This document shows positions 1 to 13,136 of a DNA stretch of 64,000 bases, piece by piece; within the stretch, counting starts at the first letter, position 1, and every line of letters starts with the position of its first letter. This DNA is from Adineta steineri (taxonomy: Eukaryota > Rotifera > Eurotatoria > Adinetida > Adinetidae), in the NCBI GenBank assembly GCA_905250115.1, contig CAJNOI010000069.1:186001-250000 (forward strand), in the 5' to 3' direction. The notes under the pieces are model-generated. The model was not told where the DNA came from, did not search any database, and was given only the letters and a program-made list of their open reading frames with translations. The position numbers and the translations under genes were made by a program.

Positions 1-618
1 GAAAATATTGCAACAACATGTCGTAGTATATTAAAATATAATTATCTTGATACATTTAATGAACATTTTAATAATATGCGTTCATATGTTCTTGGTAATG
101 AGAGTGGTCTTTTAATGGCATCATGGCCACGCGGACGTTTACAATTTCCATTTCCATATTTTTCTGAATCAATGACTGGTTTTGAATATACAGCTGCATG
201 TAATATGATCTATGAAAATCAAACACAACAAGGTTTAAAATGTGTTCAAAGTATTCGTGATCGTTTTGATGGTCTTAAACGAAATCCATTTAGTGAACCA
301 GAATGTGGACATCATTATGGACGATCAATGACTAGTTGGACAACACTTTTAGCTTGGTCTGGCTTTCATTATTCTGCTGTTACACGAACTATGGAATTTG
401 GTATGAGAGCAGGTGTATTTTTTTGGTCAAATGGATATTCTTGGGGTTCATGTTGGATTGTAGAAAATAGAACACAAGCACATTTAATGATTTCTTATGG
501 TTCTATTGAAATAGAGTATTTTGGACTTCAAGGCAAAACAATGAAAAAATTACCAGAACGAGTGATTTTATCAGCTAAAAGTAATATGAAAACACTTACA
601 ATTGACTTTGATAATTAA
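1..618 (+). CDS. GH116/DUF608-like glycoside hydrolase, C-terminal part (5' end outside window)
   Basis: The frame is open from base 1 and ends at TAA 616-618, so this is the 3' end of a larger gene; the first ATG, at 76, is internal. The block NPFSEPECGHHYGRSMTSW with the following LLAWSGFHY is typical of the C-terminal part of bacterial/fungal GH116-DUF608 glycosidases. It does not resemble the C-terminus of animal GBA2 as I recall it, which makes horizontal acquisition plausible. The tail has a Trp/Cys-rich beta-type stretch (WSNGYSWGSCW) and ends in IDFDN. Catalytic residues would lie upstream and cannot be assessed. A damaged copy of the last ~270 bp lies at 4286-4540. The family call is from motif recognition. 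Confidence 0.7.
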   Translation, partial: ENIATTCRSILKYNYLDTFNEHFNNMRSYVLGNESGLLMASWPRGRLQFPFPYFSESMTGFEYTAACNMIYENQTQQGLKCVQSIRDRFDGLKRNPFSEPECGHHYGRSMTSWTTLLAWSGFHYSAVTRTMEFGMRAGVFFWSNGYSWGSCWIVENRTQAHLMISYGSIEIEYFGLQGKTMKKLPERVILSAKSNMKTLTIDFDN

Positions 619-1974
619 TTTCTTTCTTAATCATATCGAGTGCTATATAAACATAGACTCGTAAATAAAATTTGAATACAATTTGCAATATATTGCGCGA
701 ACAATATTTTTTTTATTTCTTTCGATTCATACCATTTGGTAGATTATAAAAAAAGATTAAAAACAAATTCAAATATTCATAAGAGGAAACAGTGCGCTTT
801 TTAAGATCGATGATTTTTGAATATGAATTCTCTATTTTGAATCGGTTCTGTACTGATGAATGCTAGAACAAAATCTATTTTTTCGAGTAGTATCTCGTGA
901 TACATCGTTACTCTATCATATGAAATCATTCAACGATGTTTTGATTGATCTATGGATGAATTGCGATGGCATCAAGAGAATGTCCTTTGAGAAAGACATT
1001 CGGTCATAACGTCCAAACTATTTTAACAGTCAAAACATTTCTAAATTATTATTCGATCGATTTTTGCCTTCAACAAGGACTGATAGGAACGAAAAATCAA
1101 AGGAGAATGTATCTTTTCCCTATAACGTTTACGGCAAAGATATCAATCCAGTTTTCACTCTGAATCTTCCTCGATTCTCCTTGTTCCATTTTTTTCAATA
1201 ATTTAACAACCACTTCGTCCGCGAATCAGATCCACTCGCTCAAATAGAGGGTGATCATCTTCTCGCAGCTAATATTGACCCTTAAATGCACCCTCGGATC
1301 AGCATTCTAATGAATGGAAAAATTCGTAAATACTGAAAGCTGTAAAAGATTGCTTTATTTGACTGTTTGTGTATCGAGAAATGAAGAAATAAAAGTATTT
1401 TGTGGAAAAAAAAACTTTTAAAAATATCATTACATGTAAAACACTTTGGTCCGTCAAGACCGAATGTCTCTTCCAAGGGACATTTTATATCTCCATAAGA
1501 AAAAAACAATTTTTTTTACTATCAATTATTCTTATTGAAGTACTGGACTTTTTATTTTAGCAATTAGTTTGTTCAATTTACAGCGATAAGGCCTTTCGGC
1601 TCTTAAGGATTCATAGTATTGATACATGAAGAACTAGTCATACAAAATCGAGAATTCTCTATCAAAAAAAAGAGTAGTGTAGAAATCGTTAACTCGGTCT
1701 GAGTATTGAATTTCTTCTCCAACTCTCAGGTCGAACAATCCAGCGCGGAAACGTTCGGTTCCGTAGTATTCTTGAGATTTCATGGAAGCGGTATTCCAGT
1801 TGAACGGATCCGGTGACCGGATTTATCTAGTTAGGACCGGAACCGACAGGAATATATCAAAACCGGCAGCCGGATACGGTCACCTCACTTCTCAAACTTG
1901 AATAGTTGAACAAATAGTTGGATTCAACTTTCTACTATTACATGTATGGAAAAATTGGTTTTCTTGTTTTCTAG
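619..1974. other. Intergenic AT-rich stretch with one imperfect inverted repeat
   Basis: I see no convincing gene here. A ~45-bp imperfect inverted repeat pairs 974-1018 with 1444-1487; both arms share the core GACATTCGGTC. It may bound a ~520-bp non-autonomous element, but I found no target-site duplication. The right part of the stretch contains repeat copy A (1667-1946). Confidence 0.5.
1667..1946 (-). repeat. Dispersed ~280-bp repeat, copy A (minus orientation)
   Basis: This is the reverse complement of the sequences at 2551-2941 and 3385-3665. Shared landmarks are the terminal ACATGTAATAGTAGAAAG, the central CCGGTCACCGGATCC palindrome, and the distal GAGTTAACGA followed by TTCTACA. Copies A and B face each other across ~600 bp and so form a large inverted repeat. 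No transposase or clear target-site duplication is visible. It is probably a non-autonomous mobile element; no class is assigned. Confidence 0.75.
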
Positions 1975-3008
1975 GTTTTAAATTATCAATATGAAATTAA
2001 ATGTATTCAAGAAGCAATTAATGTTCAAATGTCAAACAATATGCTATACACTGATCTGATTAATTCTCGTGCACGATCTTTTCGGCATTTTCAAGATGCT
2101 GTTGATAGAATGCGTGAGTTATTTTTGTTACTAAATAACAATTAAATTTTTTGATAGCTGTTATAATGTGAAGTTTATACTAGACATAAGAGAAAGTAGG
2201 CCGAAAGGAAATATATATAGGAGAAAAGATGAAAACTCTCTCACTTTTATATAATTGATTACATCTTTAATGCAAGAAGAAAGAAAATATTCGTAGCGTT
2301 AGGCATCAGTAACGCGTGACAATTTGTCACAAATTTATTAGATAAAAGTGAAAATGAATTATCTTAATTTAAAAGTTGATTATGAATGATCTATTGTTAT
2401 CTTATTTTTATAGTAAAGGTGTTAAACAGCGGGATATTCGCAAACATTGGTGTATGTATGCGAGAAATGGGTTTAATAGAATGTAACTAGGACATTTTTC
2501 AAAATACAAAGAAATATTTATCAAGAACAAATTAGTCTGACATTTTCCGTACATGTAATAGTAGAAAGTTGAATCCAACTATTCATTCAACTATTCAAGT
2601 TTTCAACTTTCAACTTTTAAATTTATTCGTAGGGGCTTCCAACTATTCAAATTTTAAACTATTGGTGCCTGGAAGAGTGCAGAAGAGGGAAGCAGCTGAG
2701 TCCGGGTGTCTAGAAGGGGAGAAGTGAGGTAACCGTATCCGGCTGGCAGTTTTGGCATGTTCTTGTCAGCTCTGGTCCAAACCAGATAAATCCGGTCACC
2801 GGATCCGTTCAACTGGAATACCGCTTCCATGAAATCTCAAGAATACCACGGAACCGAACGTTTCCGCGCTGGATTGTTCGGCCTGGGAGTTGGAGAAGAA
2901 GTTCAATACTCGAACCGAGTTAACGACTTCTACACTACTCTAAATAATAATTAAATTTTTATTTGTAGTGGAGCATCTTACATTTATGGACGAAGGGAAG
3001 GAGAACAT
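1975..3008 (+). pseudogene. Two exon-like coding islands of an unrecognised gene, separated by repeat copy B
   Basis: Island 1 (1975-2113) follows TTTTCTAG and ends before GTGAGT. It reads open for 46 codons (…EAINVQMSNN…SRARSFRHFQDAVDRM). Island 2 (2969-3008) follows TTTGTAG and ends before GTAAAT. Joined in phase 1 it continues as LEHLTFMDEGKEN. The codon use matches neighbouring genes. The intervening intron contains repeat copy B, and no start codon or upstream exon is evident. A third open stretch, INENDRQWLIQLLTNL plus a Pro/Thr tail ending at 3767, directly abuts copy C and might be the 3' exon, but its splice acceptor is not visible. I do not recognise the family. It is either a gene with repeat-filled introns or a relic. 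Confidence 0.4.
2551..2941 (+). repeat. Dispersed ~280-bp repeat, copy B (with internal insertion)
   Basis: Same element as copies A and C, starting ACATGTAATAGTAGAAAG and ending near CTTCTACACTACTC. It carries about 110 extra bases at ~2605-2715 that the other copies lack. It lies in the putative intron between two exon-like islands. Confidence 0.75.
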
Positions 3009-3384
3009 GTAAATAATTTCTTTGTACATTATTAACCAATTTCAATTTCTTAAATAAAATATTTTAATTAGAACATATTTTTTAATTTTTTTTCAAATGA
3101 ATATTTTAAATAGGATAGATGTTTTGTTTTCCTATTTATCATGCATCAGCTTAGCTTGTAATAGATTCAGCCGGTATTCATTTATGTTAGTGGACAGTTT
3201 TAATCTATCATCCGTTACAGATTTGATAAAAAGAAGAAATGGTGAGAAAGAAAAGAATCGTTCTGTAAATCTCTTTCTATCGATTTGTCTTCATCTGTAA
3301 AGTGTATACATACATATAAAATATTTATTTTTCTATTGCGAAAACGAAATGATAAGATATAAGTATAAATTTAATAGAATGACA

Positions 3385-3665
3385 TACATGTAATAGTAGA
3401 AAGTTGAATCCAACTATTCATCCATCTATTCAAGTTTGAGAAGTAAGGTGACCGTATCCGGCTTCCGGTTTTGGCATGTTCTTGTCAGCTCCGGTCTAAA
3501 CCAGATAAATCAGGTCACCGGATCCATTGATCGGGAATACTGCTTCCATGAAATTTCCGGAATACCACGGAATCGGCCGTTTCCGTGCCGGATTGTTCGA
3601 CCTGGGAGTTGGAGAAGAAGTTCAATACTCGGGCCGAGTTAACGATTTCTACAATACTCGAAATT
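3385..3665 (+). repeat. Dispersed ~280-bp repeat, copy C
   Basis: Same orientation as copy B. It begins ACATGTAATAGTAGAAAG and ends TTCTACAATACTCG, directly against an open stretch with coding character (3666-3767). Open frames read across it use a TTG start and are not treated as genes. Confidence 0.75.
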
Positions 3666-3929
3666 AATGAAAATGATCGACAATGGTTAATTCAACTATT
3701 AACAAATCTTGGTAATGCACCATCACCACCACCAACAACTACTACTACAACTACAGAAACACCATAACGTCGTTCGTTCGTTTCTTTTTTTTTCTTCGTA
3801 ATGTTGTTGTTGCTATTGTTTGTTCTCCACGAAGAAAAAAAATAAATAAGAAGTAAAAAAAGTATCGGGTACATCTCGATTAATTAAAAACTTTTTATTT
3901 AATATATCTTATTAACTAGAGTTATAAGA

Positions 3930-4181
3930 AAGAATAGTAGAAAGAGATGCATCTAGATGTGTTGATGCTATTGAAATTAATGAAGAGGGTCTTATTATTA
4001 GTTTTGAACATAAACTAAAACAACGAAAATCTGATCTTGTTATAATTGAAATATCTGTTTATAATTATACAAAATTAACCGTTACACTTGATGATTTAGT
4101 TAAAGATGAAGAATTAAAAGATTATGATAAAAGTTTATTATTACTATTGTTATTATTATTAGTTAAAAAAGAAAATGTATA
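3930..4181 (+). pseudogene. Orphan coding-like fragment, unrecognised
   Basis: The frame is open for ~80 codons to TAA 4179-4181, without an in-frame ATG. It reads RCVDAIEINEEGLIISFEHK…, followed by YNYTKLTVTLDDLVKDEEL and a run of nine Leu. Codon use resembles coding DNA. A weak acceptor (TTAACTAG) precedes it. It could be the last exon of a gene lost by rearrangement; no family is recognised. Confidence 0.35.
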
Positions 4182-4285
4182 AGAATTTTGTTTGAATAAT
4201 TATTAGAGAGATATTAGTATTCCAGAAAATTATTGATAAGCAAATATGAATTTAATTAGAGAAAGAAAAAAAGCAAAACGAATCA

Positions 4286-4540
4286 ATTAGCTTGATCTGG
4301 TTTTCATTATTCTGCTGTTACACGAACTATGGAATTTGGTATAAGAACAGGTGTATTTTTTTGGTCGAATGGATATTCTTGGGGTTCATGTTGGATTATA
4401 GAAAATAAAATTACCAAAACGAGTGATATTATCAACTAAAAGTGATATGAAAACACTTACAATTGACTTTGATAATTAATTTCTTTTTTGATCATATCGA
4501 GTGTTATATAAATGTAGACTCGTAAATAATCAATTCTTAA
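4286..4540 (+). pseudogene. Truncated, broken duplicate of the GH116 3' end
   Basis: The copy matches about 346-660 at high identity, including the stop codon and the 3' flank (ATCATATCGAGTG…TAGACTCGTAAATAA). In the parental frame a TGG (Trp) codon has become TGA. About 80 bp corresponding to roughly 468-547 is deleted, shifting the frame. It is therefore a non-functional fragment created by local duplication of the 3' end. Confidence 0.85.
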
Positions 4541-4781
4541 TAAACACTATATTTATATAATACATACTAGACGTTTATTAAAAACTTTTCAATCTTCGGC
4601 GCCATCTATAGTAAATTGAAAATGTCGACAAATTTTATTTGCTCTTCACTTTCTACCGATAAAATCGTTTCGTACATGAGAGCAAATAAATCAGTCATTA
4701 AGAGATAGAGACCATCGATCATCCGACAGAAATTTAGAGAAAATGATTTTTTGTAAAATTCTTATTCTTCTTTATATTTAG

Positions 4782-5612
4782 ATGTTTTCAATGAGTGGAA
4801 CTAGCGGAGCAAAAGTATGTTTTTGTTTTCATAAACTAGAATATTTAATAAATCTTTCATATGTTTTTTTTTCGTCATAGAAAAAAGGCAAACAAGCAAC
4901 AAAAGGTGATGCACAAATAGTTAAAGAAAATATTGAAACAATTGAATTCTATAAAAAAGTGTTATCTATCTCTAATGTAAGATTAGAATTTTATTTTAAT
5001 TATTTATATTATATTAAAAAATATTTTCTAGGGCATTTTTCTTGCCGTTCATTTTATCTTTTATTTTATAACTGGATTTTCCACAGCTTCTTGTGTAAGA
5101 ATACTTTTCTTTTTTTTCGGGATTTTATTTAATAATAATCTTTATTTTAAGATTCTTTTTTTATTATCATCTGCTGCTGCATGGTATGTTTGGTCAATGA
5201 TGCGTCAATTCGGTACAACGAAATCAGGTGGTGCTGTAACAGATTTAAATCTTAATGGAAGCATTTCTGAGTAAAATTTATTTATTAATATTTTTACTTA
5301 AATATAAACGAACGTTTTATTTTAGTTATGCAAAAGATATCATTTTAGCTATTGTTATTGCACAATCGGCTAGTTTAATTCATCGATATTTCTGGTGGTT
5401 TCTTTTAGCCGTATGAAGTGATATATGTATATTTTTTTTATTATTGATTTTTTATTATTTAGATTCCACTTTATGCACTTTATAAAGGTTTAAAGATGTT
5501 TTTTTTCTCACCCTATTCGCAATTACAGGGTGGTGGCAATCAAGAACAAGGTGATCAAGCTGATGGAAAAAAAGGTGGAAAAGGAAAAGTTACTCGTGTT
5601 GCTCGACACTAG
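4782..5612 (+). CDS. TMEM208: TMEM208 / SND2-type ER membrane protein
   Basis: Six exons join in frame: 4791 (or ATG 4782)-4814, 4881-4976, 5032-5094, 5152-5270, 5326-5410 and 5463-5612. The ~150-residue product has a short basic N-terminus, then QIVKENIETIEFYKKVL, a hydrophobic hairpin (IFLAVHFIFYF … CILFLLSSAAAWYVW), the conserved TDLN…YAKDIILAIVIAQ block, another hydrophobic segment (YFWWFLLAIPLYALY), and a Gly/Lys-rich tail. This matches the TMEM208 family, an ER protein of the SRP-independent (SND) membrane-targeting route. The tail is rich in Gly, Gln and Lys rather than Arg. TTTATATTTAG lies directly before ATG 4782 and would suit a spliced-leader or 5'-UTR intron acceptor. A polyadenylation-type AATAAA lies near 5666. 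Confidence 0.88.
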
Positions 5613-6466
5613 TCAAAAGAAAAAATTTTTGTTTTTGTTCGTTGTTTTTATTTTATTCAACATTAATAAACGGGCATATTTATGAATATTTCATTCTTTG
5701 ACATTCTCTTTTAGATTTAATACTAAAACTATGATTGATAATTATCAACAAAATTATAATATTTATTATCGATCAACAACAATTTAATGGTTTTATTGAT
5801 GTAGGTTTTTATGATTAACTTTCCCTTGTATAAAAGAAACTCCTAGATAGTAATTTGATCGATATACTGAGAATAATAAATGTTATATATAGACTTTTTT
5901 TTCGTTAGAGAAGGATAAATATTCATTTCCGGTTGAACAAATGCATTGCTAACGGCGTATTGATTACTAACTCTAAAAGAAACAACTTGATTGTTGGATG
6001 AGTACTGCTTTTTCAGCCTTGAGATTGATATTTTTCAGTCGAGAAAAATTTAATTAAATCATTATCAGATAATCACGTTTTGGAATACTATAATAACTTA
6101 TCAAAATAGTTAGATAGATATAGAGAAATGATTTAGAAATTACATAGATGTCAACTAGTAGATACTATATATTCGAATTTAGACGTTACCCATGACATAT
6201 ATTACATTTAGATTTATGAAACAAATCGGCAATAAGACAATGATTAAACCAGTTTCTTGAATATTATCTTTACTATCAATACTAATTAAAATTATGCTGT
6301 AATTATTCTAAGCAGTACATTTGCTTATTTTCTATAACTATATTTTCTCATGAATAATAGATTAAACTATTCTTTATATTTCAGATGAAATGAATTTCAG
6401 ATATTTTTACTATGATAAACAATGATCGAATGATTAATTAATTGGGAGTTTATTTACACATTTATT
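5613..6466. other. Intergenic, AT-rich
   Basis: No coding signal or repeat was recognised. It holds the TMEM208 3' flank and the upstream region of the next gene, with no clear TATA box. Confidence 0.5.
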
Positions 6467-7547
6467 ATGACATTTTCATTTTGTTTTTGTTTTAAACGTG
6501 ATCGTGCTACATATAGTGTATCATCAAATAATGCAAATCATAATTCAATACAACCATCAACAACTGTAACATTAGCACCACTTCCAGTATCAAATGATCT
6601 ATCAATTGCTCCAGCTGAATCACATTATGAAAAAATTATTGGTTCATCAGGTGATGGTGAAATACGTGTAAACAATGATTATAGAGATTCAACAACATCA
6701 ATGGAATATGGTGGTTATACAAAATTAACGCCAATTAGATCTCAACAACAATCATTTGATGATGATACACAACTGTATGCTACTGTTGATAAAACAAGAA
6801 CGTCAGGAAGTAATGGAATTCGAACAACACCAAATGCTACAGCTGCTATTGCTGCTGCTATTAGACAAGGTTCATCACCGGCATCGACAACCGCGTACGT
6901 ATGATCTAAATAATTAAAGATAATATAAAGTGAACTATACACTAGAGATCTAATCAGACTGTTGAGTTTATTTAAGATTAGGAAATTATGATTTCCTTCA
7001 TTTATACAATTCGTTTATTTCTAGGTCTTCTTCTCCACAAGCAATATTTTCTCCAAGTTCACATCTAACTGGATATACAATGACGTCTCAAGCTCCACCA
7101 GAACATCCACCACCGCCACCACCACCTCCACCTCCACCATTGCCGCCACTTCTACCTCAAGTATACGGAAGTGCAATTGTAAATAATAATGATTCTAGTC
7201 GTCGTCCTCATTATGATGAAGTTATAACACGTGAATCATTACAATATCGTGCACAACGTTTACAAATGGAAGAACAACAACAACAACAAATACGTGAAAA
7301 TTATTATTCATCTGTAAATAGTGAACGTGGTACAACAACTGGAAGTGAACTTTATGCTGAAATAGCTAATGGTAGTGCATCGGGTACAGTACATCAAAAT
7401 CAACAATCTCATTATTATTCTCGACCAACAACTGGTAATGGAATAGGTGATGATTTATCTGAAAGATATGCAACTGTCATTGAAACTATTGAACAACAAC
7501 CAACAACTAATCGTATATATCAAGAAGTTGATACTATGAAACTCTAA
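6467..7547 (+). CDS. Hypothetical cytoplasmic/adaptor-like protein with Tyr motifs and polyproline
   Basis: Two exons, 6467-6894 and 7025-7547 (donor GTACGT, acceptor TTTCTAG), join in phase 2 to give 316 residues. The N-terminus MTFSFCFCFKRD has Cys in a hydrophobic patch next to basic residues, which could be palmitoylated or be the end of a membrane segment coded upstream. The rest is low-complexity (Ser/Thr/Asn/Gln). It contains four YxxV/I-type tyrosine sites: YATVDK, YAEIAN, YATVIE and YQEVDT. A run of 11 Pro interrupted by Leu (…PPPPLPPLLP) is a likely SH3/EVH1 ligand. These features suggest a phosphotyrosine scaffold, but that is inference and no domain family is recognised. Confidence 0.65.
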
Positions 7548-7775
7548 GAGAGATTTTGTTTCTTTTTTTTTCTTTTTCTATTTTGTATCCGTGAGTGCAA
7601 TCAAGTATTTCAATGTTTCTTTTAAAAAAAAGTTTTTTTTTCTGTGAATATATATTCTTGTTTTTTTCTCCTGTTTTTTTTAATTGTATGAAAAAGAAAA
7701 GATTATTGATAATTATCTATTTATCAGATATGATATATTTCTCATAACAAGTAAAAACAATCTCAGACGATTATA

Positions 7776-10242
<2,467 letters not shown>

Positions 10243-10399
10243 CACTGATCTTTTCTATATTTTTTTTTTGAGAATAAACCTACGTTCCGTTTGTTTGTTT
10301 GTTTGTTTGCCCCTTTCTTTTTTTTTTATAAGTCAAATGGCCAAAAAGCATTTGTCTAAATGAATATCATTTTTAGATTGCTTTTTTTTTCTTTAAATC

Positions 10400-11063
10400 A
10401 TGGCTCGTCCAAAAGGTCAAAAACGTTTTGCTGAAATGAAAAAAATGATTAAATTAACTGATGCACGATTAAAAGCAAAAGATCGTGTTAAACCAAAGAA
10501 TCATGATAAAAAACAAGAAAAGAAAAATATTGGTGAAATAACAGAAAAACAAGTTGCACCAGTTACATCAGCACTCTTCTTTAGATATAATACACAACTC
10601 GGTATGTTCATAGTCGTTTTTTTCTTCTTCTAATTACTAATATTATAATTCTTTAGGTCCACCATATCACGTAATAGTTGATACAAATTTTATTAATTTT
10701 TCTATTAAAGTTAAATTAGATATTATACAATCTATGATGGATTGTCTTTATGCTAAATGTACACCATATATAACTGATTGTGTAATGGGTGAAATTGAAA
10801 AATTAGGTACAAAATATCGTGTAGCTTTACGTATTGCAAAGGATCCACGTTTTGAACGTTTACCATGTTCACATAAAGGTACATATGCTGATGATTGTAT
10901 TGTACAACGTGTCACACAACATAAATGTTATATTGTGGCAACATGTGATCGTGAATTAAAACGACGTATAAGAAAAATTCCTGGTGTACCAATTATGTAT
11001 TTACATGGTCATCGTTATACTATTGAACGTATGCCAGATGCACATGGAGCACCGAGAGTATGA
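10400..11063 (+). CDS. FCF1: rRNA-processing protein FCF1/UTP24 (PIN-domain nuclease)
   Basis: Two exons, 10400-10601 and 10657-11063, give 202 residues, close to the ~198 of animal FCF1. The N-terminus is basic ([16 protein letters not shown]). The PIN domain begins [14 protein letters not shown], with Asp ~76. Further acidic positions sit in [14 protein letters not shown] and [10 protein letters not shown]. The C-terminus is [20 protein letters not shown]. Family knowledge: FCF1 is the small-subunit processome endonuclease for early 18S pre-rRNA cleavages in the nucleolus. It starts 157 bp after the MCCC1 stop on the same strand, with an AATAAA signal between, so it is probably a separate transcription unit. 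Confidence 0.95.
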
Positions 11064-11381
11064 ACACGAATATTCAACATATTTTGTTCTACTTCTGTTG
11101 TTTTTTTTAATGCAAATAAATAAGTAGAACATATTAAATGTTCGAAAAAAAACATATAAATCAATCTATTTTTTTTACTTTAAAATATGAAAAAATATGC
11201 AAATAATATAAGTGATACTTTAAGATAATATTTATTGATTTATTAAGTAGGCAAACTACCGATGAGGTTAGTAGAGGAAAAGCGAAGAAAAGAAAAAGAA
11301 GAGTCTGTTATGAAAGCTAATATATAAGAGTATAGATGTAAAATAAATAGTCATAGATGAATAGAATTGTTGTCTTTTTTT

Positions 11382-12187
11382 CTATTGTTGCCAACAGGTA
11401 GATGGTTGATCTCTGATATGAACCCAGAATCGAATGTCATTTCGAACATCCCCATATGAATAAAAATGCCATCCACCACGTTGTTGATTCTTGGCATTTT
11501 GTGTCCAAGCACTACCTGAATATGTAGTTAGATTCATTCCTGAAATGAAAAATCCGTCATCAAATAGAGCCACACGCCAACCAACACTAAAAACAAAATT
11601 GGTGATCAGTATGAAAAGCCTCTTTAAACAAATAGAAATATTGTCTTACCCAAATGATTGTGCACAATAGTCATCAACAGCCGCTCGGTTATAAAATTGT
11701 GAACCTTTTACAGGTACAGTAGTTGTTATATGACCAAGATTCCAACCAGCATAGTAAGCTGGAGTCATTACTCCAGTAGTTGGAGGAACAACATATGCAG
11801 GACGAGGTGTATTATCTACTTTGGCACACAGAACTGGACGAAGTTGATTACAGTCAGTGTCTCCTACATAAGCATCACAATTCATTCCATTTGGATCAGA
11901 CCAATTACGACAACCAACAAGATCAATACCAAAATCGACTAAATGAGCTTCTTTAACAAATGTCAATCCTTTTTTGCCTAAAGAAGAAAATTCGTAAACA
12001 ATGACAATAAATCAATGTTTATACCTGAGCTTGGTGCATTTTGTAGAATAGGGCTGTTTACAGCAGCACTTCCTGTTGGATCTTGGGCCGGACTGACTTC
12101 GGCAAGAGAAGCATCTGTTAATGCTTTACCATCTACTTGAAATACTAATGCAAGAAGTATGAGAACGCCGCTAAACGAGTTTCGCAT
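11382..12187 (-). CDS. Small secreted Cys/Trp-rich protein, bacterial-like C-terminal domain
   Basis: Three exons on the minus strand (12187-12025, 11977-11650, 11586-11382) encode 231 residues. A signal peptide (NSFSGVLILLALVFQVDGKA) is followed by a short linker with Ser/Pro. Then comes a domain with GCRNWSDPNGMNCD, LRPVLCAKVDN, YYAGWNLGHI, DDYCAQSFGVGWRVALFDDG, FWVHIRDQPSTCW at the very end, and six Cys. The combination of an Ala/Phe-x-DG strand and a terminal W-H-x-Q-P-x-CW motif recalls uncharacterised secreted proteins of bacteria. No function is assigned. A TATATATA at 12261-12268 lies ~75 bp upstream of the start on the minus strand and may be its TATA box. Confidence 0.7.
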
Positions 12188-13136
12188 ATTGATATTGTAA
12201 TGAATAATAAGAGTATTGTAAATAATATTTGGATGTGTTTACCGACCTACAGTTACTCGATATATATACTGCATTTACTTCCGAGTTTTTCCGCTTCAAA
12301 TGTAGACATTAATTTATCATTCTATTTATATATTTTACCCCTATAATTAAATGTAAAAAAGGGTTGTATAATACAGCTCGGAACAGCCTGCCAGTAATAT
12401 TATGAAGTGTACTCCCTTGCTCGGAAGTAGCACAGTAACAAAAACAATCATGATAAATCGAAATCATCTATCATCGCTTGCAGTTAATGTATAAATGTTT
12501 TTATTCATTCTGTCATCACTAGATATTAATTACGTAGATTATTTTCGTTTTTATATTATGAGGAGAGAGACTATCGAGTTTTGATTAAAAATAATAAACT
12601 CAAATCCTATTTCATTTAACAATTCGAAAATTTTTTCGTTCATACTAGTTCGAAACTGATTTATGTTCTAATTCAAGTATTCTTTTTTTTGACCTTGGTG
12701 ATAACAATTGTTTATCGAGACTATCAAACATACGTAAAAGAAAAAAATTCTCTTTCCAACATTAACTTCTACCTATAAAATTTATTTGATATAGAAAGAT
12801 ATAATTCATAATAAACTCAACAGAAACTGTTGTTTTAACTATATAAAACGAGTCGAACAGCAAGAATTCTTATTGACACAGCTTGCCTATTTATATTTTG
12901 GATTGTTGTAAATTGCTTGTGCACATGAATCTTTCTTTGAAGGTTGTCAACAAAACAACTTCTTTTTTATTTTTATTTCGTTCGTTCTCTATCAAAGAAA
13001 TATTCCAATGACACACACTTCTCCCATTGTAAAAGGGTATTTTTCATCTCTTCTTGAGAATAGCCATTAACACATTTCGTTATTTTCTTCAAACAATAGT
13101 CATTAATTCACTATTTCAATTCGACGACATATAACT
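12188..13136. other. Divergent intergenic region
   Basis: It separates the minus-strand secreted protein from the plus-strand ADP-ribosyltransferase, so it should hold both promoters. A TATA-like TATATATA lies at 12261-12268 for the minus-strand gene. Nothing else was recognised. Confidence 0.5.

Noticed and set aside
3436-3767. Open frames running through repeat copy C
   Set aside because: They start at TTG or inside the repeat. Only the last ~35 codons after the repeat have coding character.
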